Made by a program: the position numbers and the translations under genes
NCBI RefSeq assembly: GCF_000234665.1
Contig: NC_018325.1
Span: 142,001-206,000 of the forward strand
Source of the DNA: Leishmania mexicana MHOM/GT/2001/U1103
Lineage: Eukaryota; Euglenozoa; Kinetoplastea; Trypanosomatida; Trypanosomatidae
DNA: 64,000 nt
Reading direction: 5' to 3'
Shown: one piece after another, positions 41,344 through 51,860 of the stretch
Numbering within the stretch: position 1 is the stretch's first letter
Layout: each line of letters starts with the position of its first letter
The notes under the pieces: model-generated
Told to the model about the DNA's origin: nothing
The model's input: only the letters and a program-made list of their open reading frames with translations
The model's database searches: none

Positions 41344-43285
41344 GGTGCAGCGGCGGGTCGAAGGATGGGAACTAAAGTGTGCACGCGTGTATGTGCCTGT
41401 GTCCTGTGGGCGCCGCAACGGCACCTCCTCGCCTGCCCCCCTGTACTCTCAGTAGGGAGAGCAAGAAGAGGTGAAAGTGGTGGTCGGCGCCGCCCCTCCG
41501 TGCATCTGGAGAGCAGTGCTGCGCCAAGAAGAGAGAAGAGGATGGAAAGACCAATGGGCAGATGACAAGTGTGGGAGCGTTGCCCGTCACCTCACACGAG
41601 GAGGGAGGAAGAGACAGCGGCACCAACGTAGAGGATGCCGAGAACGCGAGAAGAAGAGGGGGAGGGACTGGCCGCGTGGAGGGGCACCGCGTGTCCGTCA
41701 GCGGACACTCATTCACACCAAGAGAGCGAAGGTAAGTGAGAGGTAGGGGCTGCCTCGGCAAGCCCGCAACAGGAACAAGAAGAACGGTGCGAGAGACGCA
41801 CGTGAGACCGCGAACGTCATTGTCGCCATCTTCATGAAAGTCCATGCGTGTGTGCATGGCGTCTATATATATATATATCGCGGGCGCACAACAGCGTGCC
41901 TGCGCACGAGCTGCAGCCCAGAAGAAAGCACGCGTGAAAAAGTAAGAAAAAGGCATCCAGGAAGGGAAGAAACAGCGGCGAGCCACAAAATCGAAGTCCG
42001 CCACGGGATGGTGAGGCGGAGGAGGGAGACGACAGAGACGGCGCCACGCGGAGGGGGTGCGAGGGGACGGGAACAACCCCGTGCGCAACACCTTTCTTTT
42101 GTCTCCTGTGTACACCCTTCATCAATTTCCTTCGTTGGCAGCAGCCACAATGGTGGTGGCGGTGCCGTTGTTGATCTGCGTGCGAAGTGAGACGGAATCA
42201 CCGCTGCCGACGCAGTCATCACCGCTCCGGGGCCTGCGAGCGTTCCCTCTTCGCCAGCGATGGGCTGAGAGGCGCGAATCGCCGCTGAGTTCGCGAAGGG
42301 TTTCGCACAGACACAGACACGAACACGGAGAGACCGAAAGTACACACACACACACCTGAGCGCACGCACCCATGAGTCACCACCGTCACCGCTACGCCTT
42401 CACCATCCCCTTTTCCTCCTCCGCTCCCTTTCACGTTACATTCCGCTGTATCCTCTACGAATGGTGTCTGTGCATGCATGCAGGTCCTTGTGCGTGCTGG
42501 ATGGGCCATGTCAAAACGCGTGTGCATGAGCTGAACGGGAAGACAGGAAGAGAGAAGCGCCTCCCTCCGCTTTCAAACGCATCAGTTGTCTGCCGCACAA
42601 CATTCGTCGAGCTCCACTCTACCCCCGGTCTGTCACAGGCCCAACCTCGCGTGGCGCGATGGCAGCCGTAGACGCACACACACACACACAACAGCAATGC
42701 GCCGAGCCAGCTGTCGGAGAGCACGGCCGCTGCCTCAACTCGCGCCCTCGCCATGCCGGCCGCCACCGGGTGCGTCTCCCCCTCGCGGTGGCGCCCAGGC
42801 TCCCCACACCAGTGGGCGGTGTGTGAGGGCCGGGGGTGGGAGGCGCCCGCGTCACGGTGACACCCTGCTCACCATGGGGATGGTACAGATAGTGCTCACT
42901 GTCGCGGGTCACTCCGATGCAACGTCATCCAGGGCCCCACCGCCGACACCAGCAGCGATGCATCGCTCTGACCTCCCTCTCCTGCGGCGTAGCCACCTGA
43001 CCCCGTCACTACCAGAAGTGGTTCTGGCGTTTGGCAGGGGGTGGGGGAGGAGGCTGCCTGTCTTTCCCACAGAGAGGGTACTGGTCCCTGAGGTGCCACC
43101 ACGCACTGAGAGGCGTGGGTGTGTGTATGTGTGTGTGCGTCCCTCGCCCCCCCTCCCCCACACCCTCACCCGCCATCACGGTAAAAGACGGAGAGCGAAC
43201 AACATCAAAAACGACGTCAAGAGAAAACAATAGTCGAGTGTACGACACACACGCATGCGACCGGCTTCTTCCCTCTTGTACCCGC
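41344..43285. other. Intergenic region carrying SIDER2-like repeat copy 2
   Basis: 3' UTR of phosphoglucomutase and 5' leader of polymerase eta on the minus strand. It contains a TA repeat (41864-41878), a SIDER2-like element (42589-43181) and purine-rich blocks (41455-41670) forming pyrimidine tracts on the coding strand. No protein gene. Confidence 0.6.
42589..43181 (-). mobile_element. SIDER2-like retroposon, copy 2
   Basis: 593 bases match 48562-49154 at a constant offset of 5,973 with no gaps and only about three mismatches, all near the left end. It includes a CA/GT repeat near one end and a GTGTGT-rich stretch near the other. It lies in the presumed 3' UTR of phosphoglucomutase. The absence of coding capacity, the size near 0.55-0.6 kb and the intergenic position suit SIDER2, a relic of ingi/L1Tc-type retroposons that can mark mRNAs for decay. 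Confidence 0.7.
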
Positions 43286-45055
43286 TTACGTGATCACCGT
43301 GGGTGTCTTGCGGCCAGTCAGAGATTCCATCTTGGACACCTGCAGCGCAACCCCGATGAGTGCGCTCAGCGCCGTGCTCGCGGTCGGCAGCGTCGTCTCC
43401 TCCAAGTGCGACTTCACCGTGGCTGCGTCCATGTACTGCTCCAGGTAGAGCCGGATGGTGGCGCCAGAGGAGCCGGTGCCGCTCAGCCGCAGCACGAAGC
43501 GCGACCCATCCTCAAAGAGCACACGTACGCCCTGCTTTGTCGAGACGGAGCCATCGATGGGGTCCGTGTAGCTGAAGTCGTCGATCATTTTGCAAGCGAT
43601 GCCGTTGAGGTGCGGCACGTCTGCCACCGCGGTATTCTCGACCGTCTCCATGACAGCCTTCGCGGCCTCGGCGGAAACATCCTCGTAGTCGTATCGGCTA
43701 TAGTAATTGCGGCCATACGTCGCCCAGTGCTCCTCTACAATCTGCTGGACGCCGACCAGCGGGGTCCCAGGCGCGTTGCGCTTCGCGATCACCGACAGCC
43801 AGAAGAGCGACGCCCAGATACCGTCCTTCTCACGGATGTGATTGCTGCCCGTGCCGAAACTCTCCTCGCCGCAGAGCAGAGGGTTGAAGTCCTTGCCCCC
43901 GTAGACGTCCTTGCTGTCCATGAGGTTGCCAAAGAACTTCCATCCCGTAGGGACCTCGAAGAGCGCGAAGCCCTGTGCCGCAGCGACGCGGTCGACTGCA
44001 CCGCTCGTCGGCATCGAGCGCGCCACGGCCTTGAGTCCGGAGCTCCCGCTCTGGGTGAAGAAGGGCACGCAGTCAGCGTTGGCAGCCAGAACGGCAAGTG
44101 AGTCGGACGGGTTCACGAAGAAGCGGCAGCCGAGGATCATGTTGCGGTCTGCATCCCCATCAAACGCGACGCCGAAGCTGGGCACCGTGCCCACGTGCCT
44201 CATCGCGGGGTTCGCGTTGCCGTCCGGCAGCAGCCCCATCACACACACCAAGTCGGCCGCGTACGTGAGATTCGGATCGGGGTGGCAGCCGCCAAAGTCG
44301 GGCAGGACGTTCGTGCGGAATAGGGAGGTCTTGGGCACACCAAGGCCCTCGTGAAAGATGCGGTCAACGTACGGGCCGCTGACGCCGTGAAGGCTGTCCA
44401 CGTGGACCTTGAAGTCGGCGCGCTGCACGAGTCCCTTGATGGCCTCGAAGTCGAACACCTCCTGCATGTACGCCGCGTAGTCAGCCAAGCTGTCAACCAC
44501 CTCCACCTGGAAGCTGTAGTCGTCAAAGGTGTAGGTGCCGAGGGTATGGATGTCTACCTCCGGCAGCGTCGTGGCCATCTTGATGTGCGTTATCTTGACC
44601 GTCTCCTCGTAGATCTGGGACGTCAGCTTCTCTGGTGCCGGGCCGCCGTTCCCAGAGTTGTACTTGATCCCAAAGTCGGCGTCCGGGCCACCGGGATTGT
44701 GGCTGGCCGTCAAGATAAAAGCGCCTGTCGCCTTGTGCCCATCCGCGTCACGGCGACGGCGCACCATTGTTGAAACGGCCGGCGTTGAGAGAAGCCCGTG
44801 CTGGCCCACCCACACACGCCGCACCCCATTCGCGGCGGAGACCTTCAGGATCACCTGCACCGCCTCGGATGTGTAGTAGCGGCCATCGCCGCCCACGACG
44901 AGCACATCTGGGACGGCGCCTTGATGCTGCAGAGCGTTGAAGGTGCTCTGCACAAAGTTCGCTGTGTAGTTGGGCTGCTGAAAGACTGTGACCTTCTTGC
45001 GCAGCCCCGATGTGCCCGGCTTCTGGTCCTTGTACGCCGTCGTCGGCACCTCCAT
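43286..45055 (-). CDS. PGM: Phosphoglucomutase
   Basis: 589 residues from the ATG at 45055; 221 upstream in-frame codons are Pro/His/Ser-rich and excluded. It interconverts glucose-1-phosphate and glucose-6-phosphate through a phosphoserine enzyme, feeding UDP-glucose and glycoconjugate synthesis. All alpha-D-phosphohexomutase signatures are present: GTSGLRK near the N-terminus, the phosphoserine loop TASHNPGG with S118, the magnesium loop DGDADR, the sugar-binding CGEESFGTGSNHIREKDG, and the phosphate-binding RLSGTGSSGATIR near the C-terminus. Length is typical of the family (about 560-590). It ends TVIT, so no PTS1 glycosome signal is seen, and no clear PTS2 either. From memory this corresponds to the chromosome 21 PGM of Leishmania. 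Confidence 0.96.
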   Translation of the reverse strand: MEVPTTAYKDQKPGTSGLRKKVTVFQQPNYTANFVQSTFNALQHQGAVPDVLVVGGDGRYYTSEAVQVILKVSAANGVRRVWVGQHGLLSTPAVSTMVRRRRDADGHKATGAFILTASHNPGGPDADFGIKYNSGNGGPAPEKLTSQIYEETVKITHIKMATTLPEVDIHTLGTYTFDDYSFQVEVVDSLADYAAYMQEVFDFEAIKGLVQRADFKVHVDSLHGVSGPYVDRIFHEGLGVPKTSLFRTNVLPDFGGCHPDPNLTYAADLVCVMGLLPDGNANPAMRHVGTVPSFGVAFDGDADRNMILGCRFFVNPSDSLAVLAANADCVPFFTQSGSSGLKAVARSMPTSGAVDRVAAAQGFALFEVPTGWKFFGNLMDSKDVYGGKDFNPLLCGEESFGTGSNHIREKDGIWASLFWLSVIAKRNAPGTPLVGVQQIVEEHWATYGRNYYSRYDYEDVSAEAAKAVMETVENTAVADVPHLNGIACKMIDDFSYTDPIDGSVSTKQGVRVLFEDGSRFVLRLSGTGSSGATIRLYLEQYMDAATVKSHLEETTLPTASTALSALIGVALQVSKMESLTGRKTPTVIT

Positions 45056-46105
45056 CTGCGCTTGACGAAGGTGCAGGTGGCGTAGGGAGAGTGCGGTGGT
45101 GGAGGGCTGGGCAAAGCGAAAGGCCGGCGAGGAGGCCAGACGCGGGAGGAGATGGCGGCGGTATGGAAACGTGATGTTGTGGGGCGTCGGAGGAGGAGGA
45201 GGGAGAAGCACGGGAGAGGAGCTGAAGAGACTCCTGCCCGTCGCCGTGGTATTGCCTGTCGTGGGGCGTTGACGGTGGGCAGTGGCGGCGGCGAAGCGCG
45301 GGGGGAGGGGGAGGGGGTTAGGGGGGCAATCCGTGAACGGATACGAAACGGGGACGCTTACAGGACAGCGAACGAGGTGATTCGTATCACGTGGGCTTCT
45401 TTGACGTTGCACTTCCTCAAACACCAAAGGAGGTAAAGCGTGTGTATGTGTGTGTGTGTGTCGGCGGCGTGTGCGTTGGCCGGAGGAGAGAAGGACATCA
45501 CGAGGAGGAGAGGAGCACGTAGGTAGATGAGCATCAAGGCACGAAAAACACATGACCCACGCAGCACCCTTGTCGCCACTGCAGATGTACAGACTCTGCC
45601 AACAGATGTCGGATGCGCCACCCGCGTGAGTGTGCGCGTCAGTGTCGGCGTCTGCGTAGGGATGGTGTGGTGCTCTTGTTAATGCCATCGGTTGGCTTTC
45701 TACCCCGTCCACATGCAATGCCCTTCACCACCACACCTCACGGAGGCGGGCGGCGGTGCTGCGGAGAGATGATCGTCTTGAGCGAGCCAGCGACACACAT
45801 GGCCAACTCCATCACTGTGACGTCAACGCACCGTCGTGCACAGAAACGCACAACAGACGAGAACGGTGCCTCCGCTCACGACAAGCAGCAAAGGCGGGAT
45901 GGCATGGAGAAGCATGAAGGGCCTGCGGGGTTTGGTAGGGCAGCAGTGCCGGGCTGTCCTCTTCCCACGTACTCCTTCCCCAGCCCCCTAACCTTCCGGC
46001 GGACCGTTTTGTCCCTATCTGGGGCCGTGCGGGTGCTGGCGGCAGACTACACGGAAAGTTGAGCGGCCACATGCCGCCGCCGCCGCAACCCCTACCGCAA
46101 GTGCG
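45056..46105. other. Intergenic region, ~1 kb
   Basis: No gene. The G/A-rich block 45180-45330 is a strong pyrimidine tract on the coding strand, likely for trans-splicing of the PGM mRNA. A GT repeat lies at about 45442-45461. Confidence 0.5.
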
Positions 46106-48070
46106 TCACTCAACCCCAAAGCCCTCCTTGGCACGCTGCCGCACCCCGTCGTTTACGGCGGCAGGGTAGCTTTTCAGAATCTGACGTAGCTCTTGTGGAG
46201 GCAAGTCCTGGCGGCGCATCAGTGTGCTGAGAAGCTGTGGGTTGCACCGAGTGCCACGGCGTACGCACGCCCGAAAGACAGCGACAGCCTCTGACCAGTC
46301 CGCAGCCGCGTCGATCACCAGGCACGCCGGAAAGGTGCCCAGCGGCGGTGCAGGGCGTGGAGGGGACGCGCGGTCGTAGCGGACACCATCCCGCGGCACC
46401 AGGAGCTCGAACACTGTGCGCGCATAAAACGCAGCGCTGTCCTTGGAAGGGCTGCCAGGGAGGGGGTCAGACCCTATCTGCAAACAGCTCGCGGGAGGGT
46501 GCGAGACTGACGGCACGGGAGGCAGTGCGGGCCGCGCAGTCACGAGGCTGCGTGCGGCATACTTTTGAAACTCTGGTAGCGGAAAGCGGTAGTACAAGGC
46601 CAGAGCTGCCTCCCACTGGGCGTGTGCCGCCCACTCCTTCCCCGCCTCACTCAGCTGTACCTCGTCCAGGCGCACGCCGCCAGCAAGGGCGCCGGCGATT
46701 TGGCGAAGCAAGGAGGCAGTGGAGGAGCGGGAGGAGACTAAGCGGTACCACGGCCGCGACACTTGCGGTACAGCACGGAGCACATAAGACGTCGGCACGG
46801 CAGTGCGCTGGACGCAGTCGAAGGAAGCCGCTGCGTCGTCTCCGCGATGTAAGGCGCTGGTGTTATTGCCACTTCTCTGCGGCACAGCACCGCCGGTGTC
46901 GCGATGAAGCTGCGAAAGTCGCTCCAGGGCAGCCTTCCAGCTGCCGCGGCTGACCACCCACATGGTCAGTTGACGGTGTAGCCGCGCATCGCGCACCTCA
47001 GCGCGATTTAGCCCATCCACGGTGACCTCCCACGAGTGTGGGGTGCAAAGGCCAGCGGCACGGCCGTAGAGCAACGCGATATCTGGAGTCAACCGACGCG
47101 ACTGTACCAGTGCCAGCACATGGCGGCAGAGTGCATTGGGTTCCGTGACAGACGCAGCGGAGGGTAGTCTCGACACCGCGCGCAACGCCGCGCACACGCT
47201 CAGCGCGGGTGGAGCTACATTCTCTACCGCCTGCCGCGTTAGCATCTCTTCCTCCCCCCTCGTGCGCTGCAGGAGCCGCTGGCGCTTCTGGTCACGCAGC
47301 CAAGAGAGTTCACGCCGATCGCGTGCGGAGTAGCGCCGCGCAGAAGACGGCTGCATCCTTTCCAGCTGCTCCGCCAACGACGTCCCCTGAGGAAAGGCGG
47401 GCAGCGGCCCCCCGGCACCGTCGATGACAGAGGACACAGCGGCACGGCTTCCCCAGTAGCAGAAAGGTCCGACGTCGTGTAAGATGCAGTGCCGGAGCAT
47501 GCGCAGCTCCTGCACCCGTTCCACACATGCTCGAGGGAGAGGTGACGGCAGGCAGGCGAGCAATCGCGCCGCTGTCTCCCACCCACACCACTGCGTCGCA
47601 CTTAGAAACACTTGCCCCTGGATCGGGATGCTGGACGTCGCCAGTTCCAAGCCCTCACACGGTCCAGCTGATGCCAACTGCCTAGACGAGCCTGACGCTG
47701 GGTGGCTCCTGCTCTGGGAGAGCTGCTGCAGTGACAGCAGGAAAGCCTCCATCGAGCTCTCAAAAACATCAATAGGCAGCTCCGAATGGCGGGCGATGGT
47801 GTCCACCGTCTTGCACACCCCCTGCGGGTGTCGAAGCGCGTCTGATGGGTGGAGTAAACAAAGCGCTGTTGCCCACGAGTGCGGCGCCGCAGCCTGGGCG
47901 AGCGCAATGCATGCAACACGTATGGACGGCGTAGTAGACAGGTGTTGTTCCTGCAGGGCCATCAGCCCCCGCACCCACCGCCCGGCGTGAGCACACTCAA
48001 GCACAAAGGATGAGATAGCCGACATGCTGGATGACAGCGACAAATGGCCACCTCCACCCACACGCAGCAT
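46106..48070 (-). CDS. Hypothetical protein, helical-repeat, probably mitochondrial
   Basis: 654 residues from the ATG at 48070 (MLRVGGGGHLSLSSS); ATG 48025 (MSAISSFVLECAHAGRWVRG) is an equally possible start giving 639. The protein is rich in short Leu/Ala/Trp helices resembling loosely spaced PPR-type repeats, for example SFVLECAHAGRWVRGLMALQ, WATALCLLHPSDAL, PDIALLYGRAAGLCTPHSWE and WKAALERLSQLHRDTG. The motif of an aromatic/basic residue before A-A-L repeats through the sequence. No catalytic motif. Kinetoplastid mitochondria contain many divergent PPR-like proteins, so a mitochondrial RNA role is an inference. Coding status is well supported by length and codon pattern. Confidence 0.72.
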   Translation of the reverse strand: MLRVGGGGHLSLSSSMSAISSFVLECAHAGRWVRGLMALQEQHLSTTPSIRVACIALAQAAAPHSWATALCLLHPSDALRHPQGVCKTVDTIARHSELPIDVFESSMEAFLLSLQQLSQSRSHPASGSSRQLASAGPCEGLELATSSIPIQGQVFLSATQWCGWETAARLLACLPSPLPRACVERVQELRMLRHCILHDVGPFCYWGSRAAVSSVIDGAGGPLPAFPQGTSLAEQLERMQPSSARRYSARDRRELSWLRDQKRQRLLQRTRGEEEMLTRQAVENVAPPALSVCAALRAVSRLPSAASVTEPNALCRHVLALVQSRRLTPDIALLYGRAAGLCTPHSWEVTVDGLNRAEVRDARLHRQLTMWVVSRGSWKAALERLSQLHRDTGGAVPQRSGNNTSALHRGDDAAASFDCVQRTAVPTSYVLRAVPQVSRPWYRLVSSRSSTASLLRQIAGALAGGVRLDEVQLSEAGKEWAAHAQWEAALALYYRFPLPEFQKYAARSLVTARPALPPVPSVSHPPASCLQIGSDPLPGSPSKDSAAFYARTVFELLVPRDGVRYDRASPPRPAPPLGTFPACLVIDAAADWSEAVAVFRACVRRGTRCNPQLLSTLMRRQDLPPQELRQILKSYPAAVNDGVRQRAKEGFGVE

Positions 48071-49523
48071 GAGAAAAACCTTGCCTACACTCCTTCTCTC
48101 CTTTTGTTGCCTTCCTGTGAAACAGACAGAGGGAGAGAGGGAGGGAGAGAAGCGTGGCAGCTGCTGCTGCTGCTCGCCCGCTCTCTGTCTCTGAACCGCA
48201 ACGCAAAGGGAAAACAAAGTGCGCCAGCGATGCCATCGCACAAACGCACGTGTGTGCGCGCGTGTCGAGCGAGGAGGAGGAGGCGTAGAGGAGAACAGCT
48301 GAAGACACACACACACATCGAGAGAGACCGAAAGTACCACGAATGGATGCAAGCGCATCCTCCGTGCGTCCCTCAGTAGAAGGAATCACTTCCCATGCGC
48401 CCCACATGCGGGTAGGCATTGGTCAGGGAAGAGCGGAAGGCCATTCCACGTGACCGCGAGCGTGTCTGCTGCTGTGTCGGCTTCGCTGAACGCCTGCACA
48501 AGGACAGCGCATCCGAAGACACAACAAGAGCCTTTCCCTTCTTCCCTCACATAACCGTTTCTCTGCTGCACAGCATTCGTCGAGCTCCACTCTACACCCG
48601 GTCTGTCACAGGCCCAACCTCGCGTGGCGCGATGGCAGCCGTAGACGCACACACACACACACAACAGCAATGCGCCGAGCCAGCTGTCGGAGAGCACGGC
48701 CGCTGCCTCAACTCGCGCCCTCGCCATGCCGGCCGCCACCGGGTGCGTCTCCCCCTCGCGGTGGCGCCCAGGCTCCCCACACCAGTGGGCGGTGTGTGAG
48801 GGCCGGGGGTGGGAGGCGCCCGCGTCACGGTGACACCCTGCTCACCATGGGGATGGTACAGATAGTGCTCACTGTCGCGGGTCACTCCGATGCAACGTCA
48901 TCCAGGGCCCCACCGCCGACACCAGCAGCGATGCATCGCTCTGACCTCCCTCTCCTGCGGCGTAGCCACCTGACCCCGTCACTACCAGAAGTGGTTCTGG
49001 CGTTTGGCAGGGGGTGGGGGAGGAGGCTGCCTGTCTTTCCCACAGAGAGGGTACTGGTCCCTGAGGTGCCACCACGCACTGAGAGGCGTGGGTGTGTGTA
49101 TGTGTGTGTGCGTCCCTCGCCCCCCCTCCCCCACACCCTCACCCGCCATCACGGAAGAAGAAAGATGGGGTGTCACAGAACATGGGCGGTGCCGTGTCAT
49201 CATCACCAGACATAGGCCGGTGCCACTGTTCACAGGCATCGCAGAATGCACTTCATCTCGTCCCTTGTCCCCTCCCCTTCCTCGCGTTCCCTCCCTAAAC
49301 ACGCGCGTACACACCGACGCTTCCAGCCCCCCGCGCACCGCGCACCGCGCACCTGTAGCTCCACTTGGCTGTGCACCGCCTTCGCTTGATAAAATGTGTG
49401 TGCGTGCGGGTGTAGAGCAGTAGTGCTTGAGGAATGGAAAAGGCACAACACTTTCGCCTCCCCACTGCAGGGAGAGGGAGGGAAAATCCGCAGCACCGGT
49501 TTCGTTCAGCGATCTGGAGCCCC
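48071..49523. other. Intergenic region carrying SIDER2-like repeat copy 3
   Basis: Presumed 3' UTR of NUBP1 and 5' leader of the next gene. It holds the repeat at 48562-49154 and a purine-rich block at 48120-48150. No protein gene. Confidence 0.6.
48562..49154 (-). mobile_element. SIDER2-like retroposon, copy 3
   Basis: Partner of 42589-43181, nearly identical over 593 bases. Flanking sequences differ outside the block (GGTAAAAG versus GGAAGAAG on one side), so the block boundaries are sharp. No obvious target-site duplication was seen by eye. Confidence 0.7.
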
Positions 49524-50507
49524 TCACTCCACCTGAATCCCTAGAGAGGCGATCAGCTTGTCGGCTACGGTGAAGAGGGCGTCCAGCGTGGTGCTACTCG
49601 TCATCCCGCTCTTTTCAACGTACTCGGAGAAGGAGATGCCTTCTTCGCAGGCCTTCATGAGAAGCGGGTCCAGCGGCACCTCCCCCCAGAGGGGAACGTC
49701 AAACTCGCGGCTAAGCCGTACACCGGCACCCTCCCTCCTGCCCTCCCTGCCCTCCTCCTTTGGAAAAATCTGCGACTCCTTGTGGCACCCGGGGCACACA
49801 AACCCGCTCATGTTCTCCACGAGGCCGAGGATGGGCAGCTTCGCCTTCTGGCAGAAGTTGACCTCACGACGCACGTCCGCCTCCGCGACACGCTGCGGGG
49901 TCGTGATGAGCACGGCACCATCTACCCCGTTCGTCGTCTGCTGCAGCAGCGAGTTGACGGTAATGTGCTCGTCGGAGGTACCCGGTGGGGTATCAATCAG
50001 TAGGACATCAAGATTACCCCATATCACGTCCTTGAGGAACATCTTGATGACGCCGTTCTTGCGAGGACCGCGGAACAGCACCGCCTCGTTCTTGTTCGAC
50101 AAGAGGTAGTGCATCGACATCATTGTCACGTTCTCATCCACCAGGACGGGCTCGATACCGCCAGCGCTCTGATGCGCATCCTCGCCGCGCACACCAGTCA
50201 GGCGAGGGAGCGACGGTCCGCAGATGTCCATGTCCATCAGCCCGACGGACAATCCGCGTGTTCCGAGAGCGAAGGCCAACTCCTTCGTCATGGTGCTCTT
50301 CCCCACGCCGCCTTTGCCGCTGACGACCATGACCTTGTGCTTCACCCCGGCAAGACGCTCCCGAATCAGGGGTATGTCAGGGTCGGGGCCCTTGGGTGCG
50401 GATGCGCAGATAGCGGCGTTGGGGCATCCCTGGCACGAGGGCGCAATGCCGGCCTGCGGGCTCTCCGGGCCGACGCACTCGGGGTTTGCGTTCTGCGGCG
50501 TCTCCAT
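49524..50507 (-). CDS. NUBP1: Nbp35/NUBP1, cytosolic Fe-S cluster assembly scaffold
   Basis: 327 residues, ATG at 50507. A P-loop NTPase that, with Cfd1 where present, assembles 4Fe-4S clusters for cytosolic and nuclear proteins. The N-terminal Cys motif C11-x13-C25-x2-C28-x5-C34 is complete and defines Nbp35 rather than Cfd1 or Ind1. The deviant Walker A GKGGVGKST is at about 64-72, switch/Walker B region VLLIDTPPGTSDEH follows near 168-181, and the bridging CPGC motif (C238, C241) is near the C-terminal third. A charged stretch, KEEGREGRREGAGVRLSRE (about 250-268), replaces the usual short loop after the CPxC motif. No presequence, which suits the cytosol. Confidence 0.95.
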   Translation of the reverse strand: METPQNANPECVGPESPQAGIAPSCQGCPNAAICASAPKGPDPDIPLIRERLAGVKHKVMVVSGKGGVGKSTMTKELAFALGTRGLSVGLMDMDICGPSLPRLTGVRGEDAHQSAGGIEPVLVDENVTMMSMHYLLSNKNEAVLFRGPRKNGVIKMFLKDVIWGNLDVLLIDTPPGTSDEHITVNSLLQQTTNGVDGAVLITTPQRVAEADVRREVNFCQKAKLPILGLVENMSGFVCPGCHKESQIFPKEEGREGRREGAGVRLSREFDVPLWGEVPLDPLLMKACEEGISFSEYVEKSGMTSSTTLDALFTVADKLIASLGIQVE

Positions 50508-51860
50508 TGGTCGCTGCCACCACCACTACGCAAAAAAAAGGGGAGAAAAATCACGTAAGAAAATGTGCGTGCGTGCGTGTGTGCGTGACCGCAGCTGCGA
50601 ATCCGGTAATATTCGGCGAGGATCCACGCAAGTGGGCGAGGAAGACAGGGGAGCAAGCAAGAATTGGTGGAGGGGGGAAACCAAGAAAATGCCACACACA
50701 CACACACGCATGTACATATATATATACATGTGCAACGGTGTCTGCGTATAAGCTTTGAGGTGTGTGGTTGCGTGCAAGCCAACGTGCGTACGTCGTGCCA
50801 ATGTGCACGAGACGGAGCACGAGGAGAGAGAGGGTGGATGCACCTTCCACCTACCCCGCACGCACGTCCTTTTGTCGTACCCTTCCCCAAATATCCAGGT
50901 GTGTTATTCGTAGATATGTAGAGTGGCCTCGGGGAGGGAGGGAGGGAGGAGGCGGGGCGAAGTGGCACATGCGTTTTACACGCACACACAGATCCCACGT
51001 GCGTGCAGCCAGAGAGGCCGCAAAGACCCAGGTCTCCGCCCCCCCCCCACCTACACCATGGCACGTACTCTGAGGGAAATCTAAGGAAGAGCGCCCCAGA
51101 CCCTCACACGCATCCACCCACGCAGTCGTGAGCATGGCAGCAGGAAACCACATCGCGGTTCTTCCTCTCTCTCTCTTCTTTGGCTACTGGTGCGCCAACA
51201 GCGAGGAGGGGGGCGCTGCGGCAGCGTTCCCACAGAGACACGCAACGACGTGGATTCAGTCCAGCTGTGGGTCACGCTTTTTTCTCCTCCTTGCTCGCCG
51301 TGCGGAGCCTCCGCGCCATTGCCGCTGCGACTCTTCGCCTCCACCCCGTTTCCAGGAGTCCTCTGGGCACCCTGTTGTAGGCCCCACCTGACGATGGACT
51401 CGGCCAACGTGAAGCTCAAGAGCAAGACTGTGGGCAAGATGTGTCCCCACACGCGTGAACGTGCCACTGCAGTGCTGCTGTCACCTGTACGTCTATTTTC
51501 TTCGCTCCCTCCCCTCACCCTCCTCCTGCTCCTCCCTCCAACAGGCACGCACACACACAGACACATGCACGAGCGTTTTGTTTTCCACGCCTCTCCCCAT
51601 CAAGTAGGGAGTGAGGTGGGGGCGTTGAAGGTGCCATCGACACAGGGCAGAACGATAAAAGGCACCAAGAGAGACACGCCACACAAGAAAGTGAAGCGAG
51701 GCAGAAACTATGCACCCTGGACTGGGTGGGCGGAGACCTGCCCGTGCTCCTCTCTACTCACAGAAATCCTGCACGGCAGCGGCTCGTACGTGCGGGAAAG
51801 GAGAAAGAGGAAGATTCACCTGTGCCCCATCTACCCGCACACGGTTGCAGAGACGTGAGA
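50508..51860. other. Intergenic region, 1.35 kb
   Basis: No gene supported. It includes an AT-rich inverted repeat (50709-50730, arms CATGTA/TACATG), CA repeats near 50693-50706, a GGAG-rich block at 50932-50955 and a C-run at 51039-51049. Confidence 0.45.

Noticed and set aside
43286..45055. Glycosomal targeting of phosphoglucomutase
   Set aside because: C-terminus TVIT is not a PTS1 and no PTS2 nonapeptide was seen near the N-terminus; localisation left open.
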